Assembly (NCBI RefSeq): GCF_013085465.1 | Contig: NZ_CP049838.1 | Coordinates: 5,518,001-5,582,000, forward strand | Length of the DNA stretch: 64,000 nt | Direction of reading: 5' to 3' | Source of the DNA: Streptomyces asoensis | GTDB taxonomy: Bacteria; Actinomycetota; Actinomycetes; Streptomycetales; Streptomycetaceae | In this document: positions 1 to 9,217 of the stretch, piece after piece | How positions within the stretch are numbered: position 1 is the first letter of the stretch | How the letters are laid out: the number at the start of each line of letters is the position of its first letter | The notes under the pieces: generated by a model | Databases searched by the model: none | What the model was told of the DNA's origin: nothing | The model's input: only the letters and a program-made list of their open reading frames with translations | Made by a program: the position numbers and the translations under genes

Positions 1-133
1 GCGGGCGAGAGGGAGCTGGGCTAGACCGAGCGCCCCGTTGCGACTGGCTTGGATATGTCGCCAGCTCCCGTCCGCTGTCAGTGCCGTGAGACATGATTGG
101 AGGCATGATTCCTTCGGTCGGTTAGGAGCCTCC

Positions 134-784
134 GTGATCCCAGTTGTGGACATAGAGATTGACCCCACGTTTCCCGCCAACGTGGCACTCGGTCTACCCC
201 CCGAGGACGAGATCGATGAAGAGGGGTACGGTTTCTTTCGGGGCGTCTGGGACATCGGCGACGTGAGCCACGAGGAAGCCGTCATCATGGTCAAAGAGGA
301 ACGGCGCCTTGCCAGCCTGGTTGACCTTGCCGCGTCAACTCACGCTGACTTCGAGGCAATCGCCAGAGCCTTGGAGGCCAACGACCCGGACTGTCTGCCA
401 GCAGGTTTTGCCGCCGAGCATCCCGAGAGCGAGATAGTCGAACTCGTTGGGGGCGGCTATGACGCCGAACCGCTTCTCGGCTCCTTGGAGCTTGGCGTGG
501 CGGGTCTCTCGTACGCCCTCACATCCGTTGGTTGCTTCACTGCAGCAAGCTGCCGGAGTCACCTGTCCCATCACTCATGGTCTGAACGTCCCATCGTCTA
601 CTTCGCAGCGGAGCGCCCGACCGCCCACTGGCTGACACCGTTGGTTCGCGACACCGGGTGCGGATTCGGGGATGGCAGCGGCCACGGACGGTTGTTGTTC
701 GTGGAAGCGCCGTCGATCGCGAACTTCATGGACTTGGCCGACCGGATAGTCGGTCAGGTGGAGCGACAGTCACCTCGTAGGTGA
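134..784 (+). CDS. Hypothetical protein
   Basis: This 216-residue acidic protein matches no family I recognise. The reading frame is open back to a TTG at 38, but the GTG at 134 is the better start because it follows a TAGGAG ribosome-binding site at 123-128 and the residues before it look noncoding. The C-terminal half has a cysteine pair (CFTAASC) followed by a hydrophobic strand pattern. There is no signal peptide or membrane segment. It is separated from the next gene by about 340 bp and is not obviously part of an operon. Confidence 0.6.
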   Translation: MIPVVDIEIDPTFPANVALGLPPEDEIDEEGYGFFRGVWDIGDVSHEEAVIMVKEERRLASLVDLAASTHADFEAIARALEANDPDCLPAGFAAEHPESEIVELVGGGYDAEPLLGSLELGVAGLSYALTSVGCFTAASCRSHLSHHSWSERPIVYFAAERPTAHWLTPLVRDTGCGFGDGSGHGRLLFVEAPSIANFMDLADRIVGQVERQSPRR

Positions 785-1121
785 GTAGCTGTTGTTGTAC
801 CGGACCTGAGCTTGTTGTTTTGATCTCCGCGTACGAGCCTCGTTCGGAACGCGGAGGTCAAGAAACAAGCTAAGCCCCCCAACAAGCTCCAAGTCTTCGT
901 CTGTGGGTGGAGGTATGCGGGAGGGGGTCTGACCTGCGGTGGGGCGGAGGCCGGTGAGCCCATTGAACGCGCCCGGATGCCCACGAACGAGACCACCGAT
1001 CCGTGGGTTCTGCCTGGTTAACGGGCTCCCAGGGCCTCGGAGAAGGCTGCGATGATCGTTTCCCGTTGAATGGTGGTGCTGTGTACCCGTGCCACACGGT
1101 TGAGCGGGCAGCGTTCCCTGA
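785..1121. other. Intergenic region, no gene seen
   Basis: This gap lies between the hypothetical gene ending at 784 and the 3' end of the NUDIX gene at 1122. The short open frames here have no ribosome-binding site and poor codon use. I see no clear terminator or RNA gene. Confidence 0.5.
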
Positions 1122-1604
1122 CTACTGTGCTGTTTCCGGCGCCGATCCGTGTTCCAGGTAGGCGGTTATGCCGTGGGCGCGGGCCTGGATCCCGGCGGTG
1201 ATCCGGCGTACGAGGCGGGGGATACTGAGCTCTGGCAGTTGCTCGGCGTGGTGGAAGTCGTAGCTGCGGAGCTCGTCGGCTTGCAGCGCGATCTGCTGGC
1301 GTTGGTCCGCGCTGAGACGGCCGCCGTCGAAGAGGTAAAGGACCTTGTCTCCCTCTCCTGGATTCGGTGCCCAGTCCACGACGAGCAGGCGGCCGATGTG
1401 TGGCTTGATACCCAGCTCTTCGTGGACTTCGCGTACGCAGGCTTGTCGGGGAGACTCCCCATGCTCGACGTATCCGCCGGGGATGTCGCGGTAGTCCTTG
1501 TACGAGGGTTCGACGAGCAGGACTCGGTCGGCGTCGTCGAAGAAGAGTGCGCCGGCTGCCATGCGCGGGTGGGCCATCTTCGCTTCGTGCTCGTTCTCAC
1601 TCAC
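1122..1604 (-). CDS. NUDIX hydrolase
   Basis: A 160-residue NUDIX protein with a complete signature: GGYVEHGESPRQACVREV followed by HEELGI (G-x5-E-x7-REVHEELG), which binds the catalytic divalent metal. Proteins of this family cleave nucleoside diphosphates linked to another moiety; the substrate cannot be read from sequence. It lies 10 bp downstream of the XRE regulator on the same strand, so the two are probably co-transcribed. Together they face the MAT/SerRS operon, suggesting a linked role such as removing or activating a nucleotide-linked intermediate. That link is inference. Confidence 0.85.
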   Translation of the reverse strand: MSENEHEAKMAHPRMAAGALFFDDADRVLLVEPSYKDYRDIPGGYVEHGESPRQACVREVHEELGIKPHIGRLLVVDWAPNPGEGDKVLYLFDGGRLSADQRQQIALQADELRSYDFHHAEQLPELSIPRLVRRITAGIQARAHGITAYLEHGSAPETAQ

Positions 1605-1614
1605 GGGACGGACT

Positions 1615-2844
1615 CTAACCGCCGACGACGCCGAGCCTGCGTGCCAGGTCTGCCACCGGCTGGGACGGGCGGCCTCGGGTACCTCGGATCCAGCCGATGA
1701 CCAGTTCCCGGCTCAGGTAGTGGTGGCGCACCTGCTCGGGGGCAGCCTGTTCGGCGTCCAGCAGGGTGGCCAGGGCTTCGTCGGTCCGGTTCCAGGCGCT
1801 GAGTGCTCGGGCGACTTCCAGGTTGTGCCTCACGCGGCGTTCCACCGGCAAGCCGCTGGTGTCGATGCGTTGTCCGAGGTCCGCCGCTATCTGGATGTCT
1901 CCGAGCTCTCCGGCGGTGGCGACGCAGTGGATGGCCACGTTCGTCGGGCCGAAGGCCGTCCACAGGTGGTTGGCATCGGTGCCCAGCCGCTGTGCGGCTT
2001 CGTCGGCTTCTCGAAGGAAGGTCTGCGTCGTCGCCCGGTCCTCGGCTCGGGCGGCTGCCATGGCGCCGGCGAGGAAGAGGGTGCCGTAGACCGAGAGGTA
2101 TTCGTCGTTCGCGGTGTCCAGGCCGGGCTGCATCACCGCCGCCGCATCGTTCACCAGCTGGACCGCCGGGGCGAAGCGCCCGGTGGCCAGCAGGCAGTGT
2201 GTGACCGCCCGGAAGAGCGAGCCCGTCACCGCGCTCTGGCCGCTGTGCTGCGCGGCCGCCAGGCCGCGGTCGGCGGCGATCCATGCCAGCTCCGACTCCC
2301 CGACCTTGCCCAACACCATGGCCGCGCCTTGGTAGGTCAGGGCGAGTAGGGCATGTGCCTCCTCCCTATTACGCCCCGAGTACCCGCGGGATGCGGCGAG
2401 GGCATCGGCCAGTACGAGGGGAAGTCGTCGCGTGGCGAAGCCGTAGCGAGACGCCTGATAGGCGTCGAGGATCTCCTTCACGTTGGCCCGAAGGTCCTTC
2501 AGGGCGGGCGGTTCGTCATCGGGCGGAGGTACGAGCAGCGGCGTGAGCTGCTTGTAGTCCATGAGCGCTTCGCGCAGGGCGGGGACCGTGCGGCGGCCGC
2601 TGTCGTTCGACCACTCCATGAGGGTCGGTTCGGCGAGCAGGTCTCCGAGGGAGACGTCGAGGGCCTCGGCGAGTGAGGTGATCACCGAGAGCCGGTCGAG
2701 CTCGATCCGATTGTTCTCCGCTTTGCTCAGCCAGTCCGTGGTCCGCCCGACAAGGCCGGCCAGGACTTCTTGGGAGAGGCCGCGTCGGCGCCGGTACCAA
2801 GCGACGCGCTCGCCGATGGTCAGGTTCTCTGTCATCCCTCGCAT
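1615..2844 (-). CDS. XRE-family transcriptional regulator with TPR-like C-terminus
   Basis: The 409-residue protein begins with an XRE/Cro helix-turn-helix at about residues 10-70 (GLSQEVLAGLVGRTTDWLSK is the helix pair). A long alanine-rich all-helical region with TPR-like periodicity makes up the rest, a layout common among Streptomyces regulators. The ATG at 2844 was chosen; an alternative ATG at 2835 has a GAGGG directly abutting it. The gene is divergent from the operon at 3042 with a 197 bp gap holding two perfect inverted repeats, so it is the likely regulator of both sides. The ligand is unknown. Confidence 0.85.
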   Translation of the reverse strand: MRGMTENLTIGERVAWYRRRRGLSQEVLAGLVGRTTDWLSKAENNRIELDRLSVITSLAEALDVSLGDLLAEPTLMEWSNDSGRRTVPALREALMDYKQLTPLLVPPPDDEPPALKDLRANVKEILDAYQASRYGFATRRLPLVLADALAASRGYSGRNREEAHALLALTYQGAAMVLGKVGESELAWIAADRGLAAAQHSGQSAVTGSLFRAVTHCLLATGRFAPAVQLVNDAAAVMQPGLDTANDEYLSVYGTLFLAGAMAAARAEDRATTQTFLREADEAAQRLGTDANHLWTAFGPTNVAIHCVATAGELGDIQIAADLGQRIDTSGLPVERRVRHNLEVARALSAWNRTDEALATLLDAEQAAPEQVRHHYLSRELVIGWIRGTRGRPSQPVADLARRLGVVGG

Positions 2845-2874
2845 GTCCTGAGCATCACCTCGTGGCCGGAATCG

Positions 2875-2929
2875 ACCCCGGAAGGATTTTCCGGGGTGCT
2901 GCGGGGTGCCGTACCTACTGTCGCAGTAG
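2875..2929. promoter_or_regulatory. Two inverted repeats in the divergent promoter region
   Basis: ACCCCGGAA (2875-2883) and TTCCGGGGT (2889-2897) form a perfect 9-bp inverted repeat with a 5-nt spacer. CTACTG (2915-2920) and CAGTAG (2924-2929) form a perfect 6-bp inverted repeat with a 3-nt spacer. Both lie between the divergent XRE regulator and the phosphotransferase operon, where operators for the regulator would be expected. No consensus promoter hexamers are obvious. Confidence 0.45.
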
Positions 2930-3041
2930 ATCGAAAAGGCCGCCGGGCAATGTGGTCAACTCCCTTCGCTTCGGCTGGCTTTGGTGATCGGTCCTGCTTC
3001 TCACATGGGAGCAGGGCACGGCTCGCTGATACGGACTGGGG

Positions 3042-3944
3042 GTGTGGAGGGTGCGCAGCACGAATTCGGCGGAGCCGTGGACCGAGCAGGGTCTCGGCCC
3101 GTTCGGCCCGGCAGCTCTCAAGCCGTACTCCAGAACGCGGTTCGCCACGGACGGCAGTGCTTTGTTGAAGATCTACGTGGGCATCGACCCCGAAGGCCGG
3201 CGCCAGCGCGAGGTCGCGACGGTCGAGCGCGCTGCCCCGTTGGGTATCGCGGTCCCAGCCGTCCTGGCCACGGGAAACGATGAGGCAGGGTCTTGGACGG
3301 CATTCCGGGTGGTGGATGGGACGCCGTGCTCGGTAAGCACGCACTCAGCGATTGAGGAGTACATCGGTCACGTCGCGGCTGTGAGTCGCAGGCTGCACCG
3401 GCCTGTTGCCGACGCCACTCCCGGATCTGGCTGGGAAGCTCGACGAGCCGGTGTCGTTTCCTCGCACCAGTTCCTGCTCGATCAGTTCTCTCCTCGCTGC
3501 CGGTCGCTGCCCTGGTGGGCGGTGCTGAGTGAGGCCCTCCAACCGATCGATTCCCATCCGGTCGTTCGCCTGCATGGTGATCTCAAGCCCGAGCACCTCC
3601 TCATCGACGGTGAGCGCCTGCACGTCGTCGACTGGGAGGCGAGCGCCTGCGGACCGGCCGTACTCGACTACACCGACGTGGTCTTCCATCTCGTGCGCGA
3701 CCTGCTGTACGGGGGCATGCCGCCCGCACGCGTCCCGGTCGATCTCCTGATCCGGTTGCCGTTTGGCGGGCCGGTCCTGGCCTGGCGCCTGCTCCTCTGG
3801 CTCGATCGCCGTCGGACGCAGGACATCGACCTCATCACCGCCCACGACGTCTATCGACTCGCTGCCGAGGAACAGGTGGCCTCCGCGTACCGGTCACTCG
3901 CTCAGACGGTCGCGCTTCTCCGCGCTGCCGGCGTCCCTCGCTGA
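3042..3944 (+). CDS. Phosphotransferase, aminoglycoside/choline kinase fold
   Basis: First gene of the operon, 300 residues, with the protein-kinase-like APH fold. The catalytic loop is HGDLKPEHLL near residue 180 and the metal-binding DWE motif follows near residue 198. These enzymes phosphorylate small-molecule hydroxyl groups with ATP; the substrate here is unknown. The start could be GTG at 3042 or GTG at 3051. The MAT gene begins 80 bp downstream. With the second phosphotransferase and the phosphatase, it suggests phosphorylated intermediates in a small-molecule pathway rather than simple antibiotic resistance, but resistance cannot be excluded. Confidence 0.75.
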   Translation: MWRVRSTNSAEPWTEQGLGPFGPAALKPYSRTRFATDGSALLKIYVGIDPEGRRQREVATVERAAPLGIAVPAVLATGNDEAGSWTAFRVVDGTPCSVSTHSAIEEYIGHVAAVSRRLHRPVADATPGSGWEARRAGVVSSHQFLLDQFSPRCRSLPWWAVLSEALQPIDSHPVVRLHGDLKPEHLLIDGERLHVVDWEASACGPAVLDYTDVVFHLVRDLLYGGMPPARVPVDLLIRLPFGGPVLAWRLLLWLDRRRTQDIDLITAHDVYRLAAEEQVASAYRSLAQTVALLRAAGVPR

Positions 3945-4024
3945 ATCCTCCGCTCCACCGCTCGTCCAGGCGTGCTGACGCCTGCGCTCATTCCCTTCTA
4001 TCCACCCCTGAAAGGGAGTTCGTG

Positions 4025-5275
4025 ATGCCTCGTACGAGCACGACCATCGACAACAGCCACATCGTCATCGACACCGGCATGGCCCAGCCGGACGCGACGA
4101 CCATCGTGGAACGCAAGGGCCTCGGCCATCCGGACACCCTGGCCGACCATCTCGCCGAGCGGTTGTCCCGCGCCTACAGCCGTTACACCGTTCAGCACTT
4201 CGGCGCCGTACTGCACCACAACTTCGACAAGCTCGCCCTCCTCGGGGGAGCCAGCGAAGTGCGGTACGGGGCCGGCCGGATGACATCGCCGGTGCGGGTC
4301 CTGGTCAATGGGAGGGCCGCGCCGTTGTGCGGCGGCGAGCCGATTCCGGTCGAGGACATCGTGGAGGCCGAGGTCCGGGCGTTCTTCGCCGAGCGACTGC
4401 CCGAGGTCTCGGCCCACCTCGACATCGTCTTCAACATCACCAGCAATTCGAGCCCGGGCGCTGTCCTCACCGGCGACGGGGTGCCCGACCGCACCCGCTG
4501 GTTCAACCCGCGCTCCGTCGAGGATCTCCGCGAGCGGCGGGTACGGCTCTCCAACGACACGTCCCTCGGCACCGGCTGGGCGCCGGAGAACCCGTTCGAG
4601 TCGTTCGTACGGGAACTGGTGGACCACTTCTCCGGGAAGAGCGAGTTCACGCTCGCCCACGCCTGGTGCGGCTCTGACGTCAAACTCATGGGCTACTGGG
4701 ACGGAGCCCAGGCCGACATCGTGTTGTGCGTCCCCCAGAAGTCGCGTCACGTCGCCAGCCGAGCGGAGTACGTCCGCAACGCGGAGACCGTCCTCGCCGA
4801 GTGCCACCGCCTCGCCGGCCTCCGGCTGCCTGGAGCGGAGGCGCGCTTCCGGCTGAATGCTCGCGACGTTCCGGAGAAGGACGAGCTGTACCTCACCTAC
4901 ACCGGCAGTTCGATCGAGTCCGGTGACGAAGGCATTGTGGGGCGAGGAAACCGGGTCAACGGGCTGATCACACCCTTGAGGCCGATGAACCTTGAGGGCG
5001 CCAACGGCAAGAACCCCGTCTACCACGTCGGCAAGCTGTACAACGTCGCTGCGCAGCGACTCGCCAACCGGCTCCACGAGGCGACCGAGGGGCACGCCGA
5101 GGTTCACCTGGTGAGCACGACCGGGCAGCGACTCGACCAGCCCTGGCGCATCCTCGTCCGCCTGTCCTCTCCCCACGCCGAGGTGGACAAGGTGCAGGCC
5201 CTGGTCACCGAGGCTCTCGGCGAGTTCCCGGCCCTGACGGACGAGCTGGTCTCCGACGGGATCGTGCTGAGCTGA
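4025..5275 (+). CDS. S-adenosylmethionine synthetase, archaeal type
   Basis: A 416-residue protein that matches the archaeal-type methionine adenosyltransferase family rather than the bacterial MetK family. It makes S-adenosylmethionine from methionine and ATP. Recognisable segments are [13 protein letters not shown] near the N-terminus, [27 protein letters not shown] in the middle, and [10 protein letters not shown] then [13 protein letters not shown] near the C-terminus. Start is ATG 4025 (GTG 4022 is adjacent) behind GAAAGGGAG. Its stop overlaps the ATG of the next gene (TGATG). Streptomyces normally rely on a bacterial MetK, so this is an extra, transferred-looking enzyme. No methyltransferase is present in the operon. 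Confidence 0.88.
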   Translation: MPRTSTTIDNSHIVIDTGMAQPDATTIVERKGLGHPDTLADHLAERLSRAYSRYTVQHFGAVLHHNFDKLALLGGASEVRYGAGRMTSPVRVLVNGRAAPLCGGEPIPVEDIVEAEVRAFFAERLPEVSAHLDIVFNITSNSSPGAVLTGDGVPDRTRWFNPRSVEDLRERRVRLSNDTSLGTGWAPENPFESFVRELVDHFSGKSEFTLAHAWCGSDVKLMGYWDGAQADIVLCVPQKSRHVASRAEYVRNAETVLAECHRLAGLRLPGAEARFRLNARDVPEKDELYLTYTGSSIESGDEGIVGRGNRVNGLITPLRPMNLEGANGKNPVYHVGKLYNVAAQRLANRLHEATEGHAEVHLVSTTGQRLDQPWRILVRLSSPHAEVDKVQALVTEALGEFPALTDELVSDGIVLS

Positions 5276-6201
5276 TGGCGACGCGGACGCTCGGAAAGGT
5301 TCCCGCAGGGTGCCAGCAGCGGCTACTCGCGCACTACGGGCCGGAAGCCCAGGCGTGGCTGGACACAGCACCGGACCTGCTGGAACAGGCCGCCGAACGC
5401 TGGAAGTTGTCCCTCGGCGACTACCACGACGCCGGACACGCCTCGGTGATCGCGACAGCGACCGCCCTCGACGGGCGTCCGCTACTCCTCAAGGCATGGA
5501 CCGACCCCACCCGGTATCGCCACGAAGTGAGTGCACTGCGGCTGTGGGCCGGCGGACCGACGGCGGACGTCATCGAGGCCGCTGACGACCTGGCGGTGGC
5601 CGCCCTGGAGCTGGTGGGAGGGCGCCCTGGTGGCGCCGAGCGGCCCGAGCGCGAGGTTCAGATGGTGGCGGCTGCCCTTCAGGGGCTGCACACCCTCGGC
5701 CAGCGCCGAAGGCGACCGAACAGCTTCCCGCTGCTCACCGACCACCTCGGCACGGAGATGCTGCCGCGGATCCGGCGACGGATGGAGACGCTCGACCTCG
5801 ACGCATGGCATCTCCTCCTCGACGCCGCCCTCCCGGCGCTCGCAGGACTGCAGGAAGACCCAGGCAGGACGACTGTCCTGCACGCGGACTTGTATCGGGA
5901 GAACGTGCCATTCGACTGGCTGGGGCACCCTCGCCTACTCGATCCGCTGCCCATGCTGGGCGACGCGGCATTCGACTGGGCCTTCTGGACCGTCTACTAC
6001 AACCTTGGGCACGGGACCGACGGGCGACTGGCCGCTGCCGCCCGGATCTCGCGGATCCCCATTCCCGTACTCGCGCCGTGGTGCAGAGCGCTGGCCCTCG
6101 ACGGACTCCTCTACTACCTGGAGGCCGGGGACCCGAGAGCACCGCAGATGGCGGAAGTGCTCGCCGGCCTTTCCGCGTCGACCCCGAGGAAGGGCTCGTG
6201 A
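5275..6201 (+). CDS. Phosphotransferase, APH/hydroxyurea kinase-like
   Basis: A 308-residue kinase-fold protein with catalytic loop HADLYRENV near residue 203 and a downstream LDPLPMLGD metal-site segment. The family includes aminoglycoside and hydroxyurea phosphotransferases that use ATP on small molecules. It differs clearly from the operon's first kinase, so the two probably act on different substrates. Its ATG shares one base with the MAT stop codon and its stop overlaps the GTG of the phosphatase gene by 4 bp (GTGA), both signs of translational coupling. Confidence 0.75.
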   Translation: MATRTLGKVPAGCQQRLLAHYGPEAQAWLDTAPDLLEQAAERWKLSLGDYHDAGHASVIATATALDGRPLLLKAWTDPTRYRHEVSALRLWAGGPTADVIEAADDLAVAALELVGGRPGGAERPEREVQMVAAALQGLHTLGQRRRRPNSFPLLTDHLGTEMLPRIRRRMETLDLDAWHLLLDAALPALAGLQEDPGRTTVLHADLYRENVPFDWLGHPRLLDPLPMLGDAAFDWAFWTVYYNLGHGTDGRLAAAARISRIPIPVLAPWCRALALDGLLYYLEAGDPRAPQMAEVLAGLSASTPRKGS

Positions 6202-6908
6202 CCACCTACGTCCTCCGCCACGGACAGGCGAACTACAGCAAGCGGTACCTGGTCAACGGCGACCCGTCCCAACCCATCCACCTGACCGAGGAGGGTCGAC
6301 AATCGCTGAGCCTGGGCTGGTCCACCCTCCCCCTCCACACCGTGCGGACGTGGCTGACCAGCGAGTTCCCGCGTGCCCAGCAGACGGCTTCTCTGCTGAT
6401 GGGCGTGCCGGCGGCGGAACTGGTCATCGACCCTCGCCTGAATGAACTCGACTACGGAGAGTTCGAGGGCCGCCCGTTCCTGGAGTACGCGGTCTGGCTT
6501 GACGGCCTGGGTCCGAACGAGCGGCCTGTGGGTGGCACCGAGTCCCAGCGCGCCGGCATCCGGAGGATGCTCACCGGATTGCTCGCCACCCTGGAGCGAC
6601 CCGGACCCCGCGTTCTCGTAGGCCACGGCCTTTTGGCCTCCGTGCTCCTCTGGCATCAGAATCGATCTCCGAAGGAGGCTATGCCGCTCTTCTTCCCGGA
6701 GGCGCCGTACGTCGAGCCGATCGCCATACCTGACGACGAGCTGCCGGACTGGATCACGGCGCTGATGAGTGATCTCGACAGGGACGTTCCCGGAGGTCGT
6801 GCTGACCGCGGTGGCGCGGACATATTCCGGATCGGTGAGGGCTCGGCGGTTGCTACGGTCGATTCCGTATCCCACCAGCCGGATCAAAAGGATCTTCCTC
6901 ATGCATGA
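6198..6908 (+). CDS. Histidine phosphatase family protein
   Basis: A 236-residue branch-1 histidine phosphatase (phosphoglycerate-mutase-like). The N-terminal LRHGQ motif holds the phosphorylated histidine. A conserved acid region (LNELDYGEFEG) follows, and VLVGHG near residue 140 supplies the second histidine. Such enzymes remove phosphate from sugars, nucleotides or other metabolites. The GTG start at 6198 follows GAGGAAGG and overlaps the preceding stop, and the end overlaps the SerRS ATG by 8 bp. The pairing with two kinases suggests phosphorylation followed by dephosphorylation in one pathway. Confidence 0.85.
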   Translation: MTTYVLRHGQANYSKRYLVNGDPSQPIHLTEEGRQSLSLGWSTLPLHTVRTWLTSEFPRAQQTASLLMGVPAAELVIDPRLNELDYGEFEGRPFLEYAVWLDGLGPNERPVGGTESQRAGIRRMLTGLLATLERPGPRVLVGHGLLASVLLWHQNRSPKEAMPLFFPEAPYVEPIAIPDDELPDWITALMSDLDRDVPGGRADRGGADIFRIGEGSAVATVDSVSHQPDQKDLPHA

Positions 6909-8193
6909 TGCCCGCGCCCTAATCGAAATGGGTGCCGAAGCGGTTCGTCGGCTCGCTCGTCGTGGTTACTCTCTGGACCTGTCCGAGCTGGAGTCCCTCC
7001 AGTCTCGGCGCAACCAGAACATCCGCTCGGCCGACGAGCTGCGGGCTGAGTCCAAGCGGGTGGCGAGTGAGGTCCAGCAGACGGCCAAGCAGGGCGGCGA
7101 CATCTCCAAGCTGAAGGAGCGCGCCCGCGAGCTGAAGGACCAGATCCGGGACATCGAGGCCGGGCAGGTGCAGGTCGAGGAGCAGCTCCGCGACCTCCTC
7201 CTCAGCATCCCGAACCTGCCGGACGACGCGGCCCCGGACGGCGACTCCGAGGACTTCGCGGTCGAGATCCGGCGGGTCGGCACTCCGCCGGCCTTCCCGT
7301 TCGAGCCGAAGGACCACGTCGACCTCGGTGAAGCCATCGGCATCCTCGACTTCGCTCGGGCGACGAAGCTGTCCGGCCCGCGCTTCGCGGTCTCGCGCGG
7401 CGCCGGAGCAGCGCTGGAGCGTGCCCTGGCCACACTCTTCCTCGACCTGCACACCCGTCGGCACGGGTACGTCGAGCACGCGGTCCCGTACCTGGTCACC
7501 CGAAAGACCATGACCGGCACGGGGCAGCTGCCGAAGTTCGAGGAGGACCTGTTCAAGACCGGCGTCGCCGACCGCGAGCTGTTCCTGATCCCGACGGCCG
7601 AGGTGCCGCTGACCAACCTCTACGCGGACGAGATCATCCCTCCGGCTGAGCTGCCGCTGGCGCTCACCGCGCACACGCCGTGCTTCCGGTCCGAAGCCGG
7701 GTCGTACGGCCGCGACACCCGGGGCCTGATCCGTCAGCACCAGTTCGCCAAGGTGGAGATCGTCCAGATGGTCGACCCGGCGGACGCGGACGCCACGCTG
7801 GAGACGATGGTCGGCCACGCCGAGGCATGCCTGAAGGAACTCGGCCTCGCCTACCGCGTCGTCAAGCTGGCCGCCGGCGACACGGGCTTCTCGGCCCAGC
7901 TCACCTACGACATCGAGGTCTGGATCCCGAGCCAGAACACGTACCGCGAGATCTCCTCGGTCTCCAACTTCGGCACATTCCAGGCCCGCCGGGCCAACAT
8001 CCGGACCCGCGGCGAGGACGGCAAGCCCAAGCTCGTCGCCACGCTCAATGGCTCGGGCCTGCCCGTCGGCCGCACCCTGGCCGCCCTCCTTGAGCAGTGC
8101 CAGCAGCAGGACGGCTCCATCGTCCTGCCCGAATCGCTCGTCCCGTACCTCGGCTTCCGCCGGATCTCGGCGGACGGAACACCGGAGGCATAA
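6901..8193 (+). CDS. Seryl-tRNA synthetase (accessory copy)
   Basis: A complete 430-residue class IIa seryl-tRNA synthetase. The N-terminal long antiparallel coiled coil that grips the tRNA spans about residues 25-105. Motif 2 is FRSEAGSYGRDTRGLIRQHQ, and motif 3 near the C-terminus is NGSGLPVGRTLAALLEQ. It charges tRNA-Ser with serine through a seryl-adenylate. The ATG at 6901 was chosen because it opens the conserved fold; the upstream frame is overlap with the phosphatase. The N-terminus is unlike the housekeeping Streptomyces SerS I know, so I take this as a paralogue. It may supply seryl-tRNA or seryl-AMP to a biosynthetic step, or serve as a resistant copy. Confidence 0.93.
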   Translation: MHDARALIEMGAEAVRRLARRGYSLDLSELESLQSRRNQNIRSADELRAESKRVASEVQQTAKQGGDISKLKERARELKDQIRDIEAGQVQVEEQLRDLLLSIPNLPDDAAPDGDSEDFAVEIRRVGTPPAFPFEPKDHVDLGEAIGILDFARATKLSGPRFAVSRGAGAALERALATLFLDLHTRRHGYVEHAVPYLVTRKTMTGTGQLPKFEEDLFKTGVADRELFLIPTAEVPLTNLYADEIIPPAELPLALTAHTPCFRSEAGSYGRDTRGLIRQHQFAKVEIVQMVDPADADATLETMVGHAEACLKELGLAYRVVKLAAGDTGFSAQLTYDIEVWIPSQNTYREISSVSNFGTFQARRANIRTRGEDGKPKLVATLNGSGLPVGRTLAALLEQCQQQDGSIVLPESLVPYLGFRRISADGTPEA

Positions 8194-8194
8194 C

Positions 8195-9217
8195 GTGATC
8201 GTCGGCGTCTGCGACTTCCCTGGTAGCTACGCCTTTCCACCCGCCGGCTACGGCGGGATCGAACGATGGCTGTGGGCGGTCGCCGTAGGCGCCCGAGCCG
8301 CAGGCGCCGACGTACACCTTCTTGGGCCGGGCTGGCTCACGGACCTGGAGAACGATTGGGTTCGTCGGCCGGTCCGCCTGGAGGACATCACCGCCGGATC
8401 GCTCGCCGAGCGCGAGCTTCGCGACACTGGATACGACCTCCTGGTCGTGGGGCACGAATACCCGTCCCTGCCGGCCTGGACGCGCAAGTGGAACGAGCTG
8501 GACTGTGACGTCGCCACCTTCCAGCACTCGCCCGTCTTCCAGCACGCCGACGCGGCCTTCGATGGCAGGCGGTCACGGCTCTACTGCTATTCGCCCGAGA
8601 TGATCGAGCGGTACGCGGAGCACCAGCCGATCACCGAACTCGCCGTTCACCTCGGCCTGGATGAGGAGGAGCCGTCGGCCGTTGCTGGCAGCGACCTTGT
8701 GTGGCTTGGCCGAATCGACGAGGAGAAGGCACCGCACCTTGCTGTCCGAGCAGCCCAGATCCTTGGCCGCCGGATACGGGTAGTCGGCCCCGTCTTCGAC
8801 GAGGCATACGTACGACGCCATGAACGTCTCTTCGGTGCGGACCACGTGAAGTGGATCGGCGAACTCGGCGGCCCGGCCAAGACCGCCGCCATCCGTGACG
8901 CATCCGTCTTCGTCTACACCTACGCCCGTACGTACGTGGAAGCCGGCGCAGCCGTCTTCGGTGAGTCCCTCCGCGCCGGTACTCCCATAGCCGCGCTCAC
9001 TTGGCGCGAAGGGACCTGCGCCGAGGCGGCCCTGTGCGATCGGACGGGCGTGGTCACGGTGGCTGATCCCGCAGAGGACGACGAGACAGCAGCGGAGCTT
9101 CTCGCCGTCGCGATCGAGCAGGCCCAGGATCTCAACCACAAAGAGGTCCAGGAGACCGGGATGCATCGCTTCGATCCAGCCCGCCACTTCACGGCGATGT
9201 CGACCCGGTCATGCTGA
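8195..9217 (+). CDS. Glycosyltransferase, GT4-like
   Basis: A 340-residue GT-B glycosyltransferase. The N-terminal loop PPAGYGGIERWLW is typical of GT4 enzymes, and the C-terminal half holds the nucleotide-sugar site with VWLGRIDEEK and a glutamate-bearing VFGESLRAGTP segment. It transfers a sugar from a nucleotide donor; donor and acceptor are unknown. The GTG at 8195 follows GGAGG at 8184-8188, one base after the SerRS stop, and its end overlaps the next gene by 7 bp. Position in the operon implies a glycosylated product or a glycosylated intermediate. Confidence 0.82.
   Translation: MIVGVCDFPGSYAFPPAGYGGIERWLWAVAVGARAAGADVHLLGPGWLTDLENDWVRRPVRLEDITAGSLAERELRDTGYDLLVVGHEYPSLPAWTRKWNELDCDVATFQHSPVFQHADAAFDGRRSRLYCYSPEMIERYAEHQPITELAVHLGLDEEEPSAVAGSDLVWLGRIDEEKAPHLAVRAAQILGRRIRVVGPVFDEAYVRRHERLFGADHVKWIGELGGPAKTAAIRDASVFVYTYARTYVEAGAAVFGESLRAGTPIAALTWREGTCAEAALCDRTGVVTVADPAEDDETAAELLAVAIEQAQDLNHKEVQETGMHRFDPARHFTAMSTRSC

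Noticed and set aside
3042..6201. Plain aminoglycoside resistance kinases
   Set aside because: The fold allows it, but the coupled MAT, phosphatase and SerRS genes make a metabolic role more likely.
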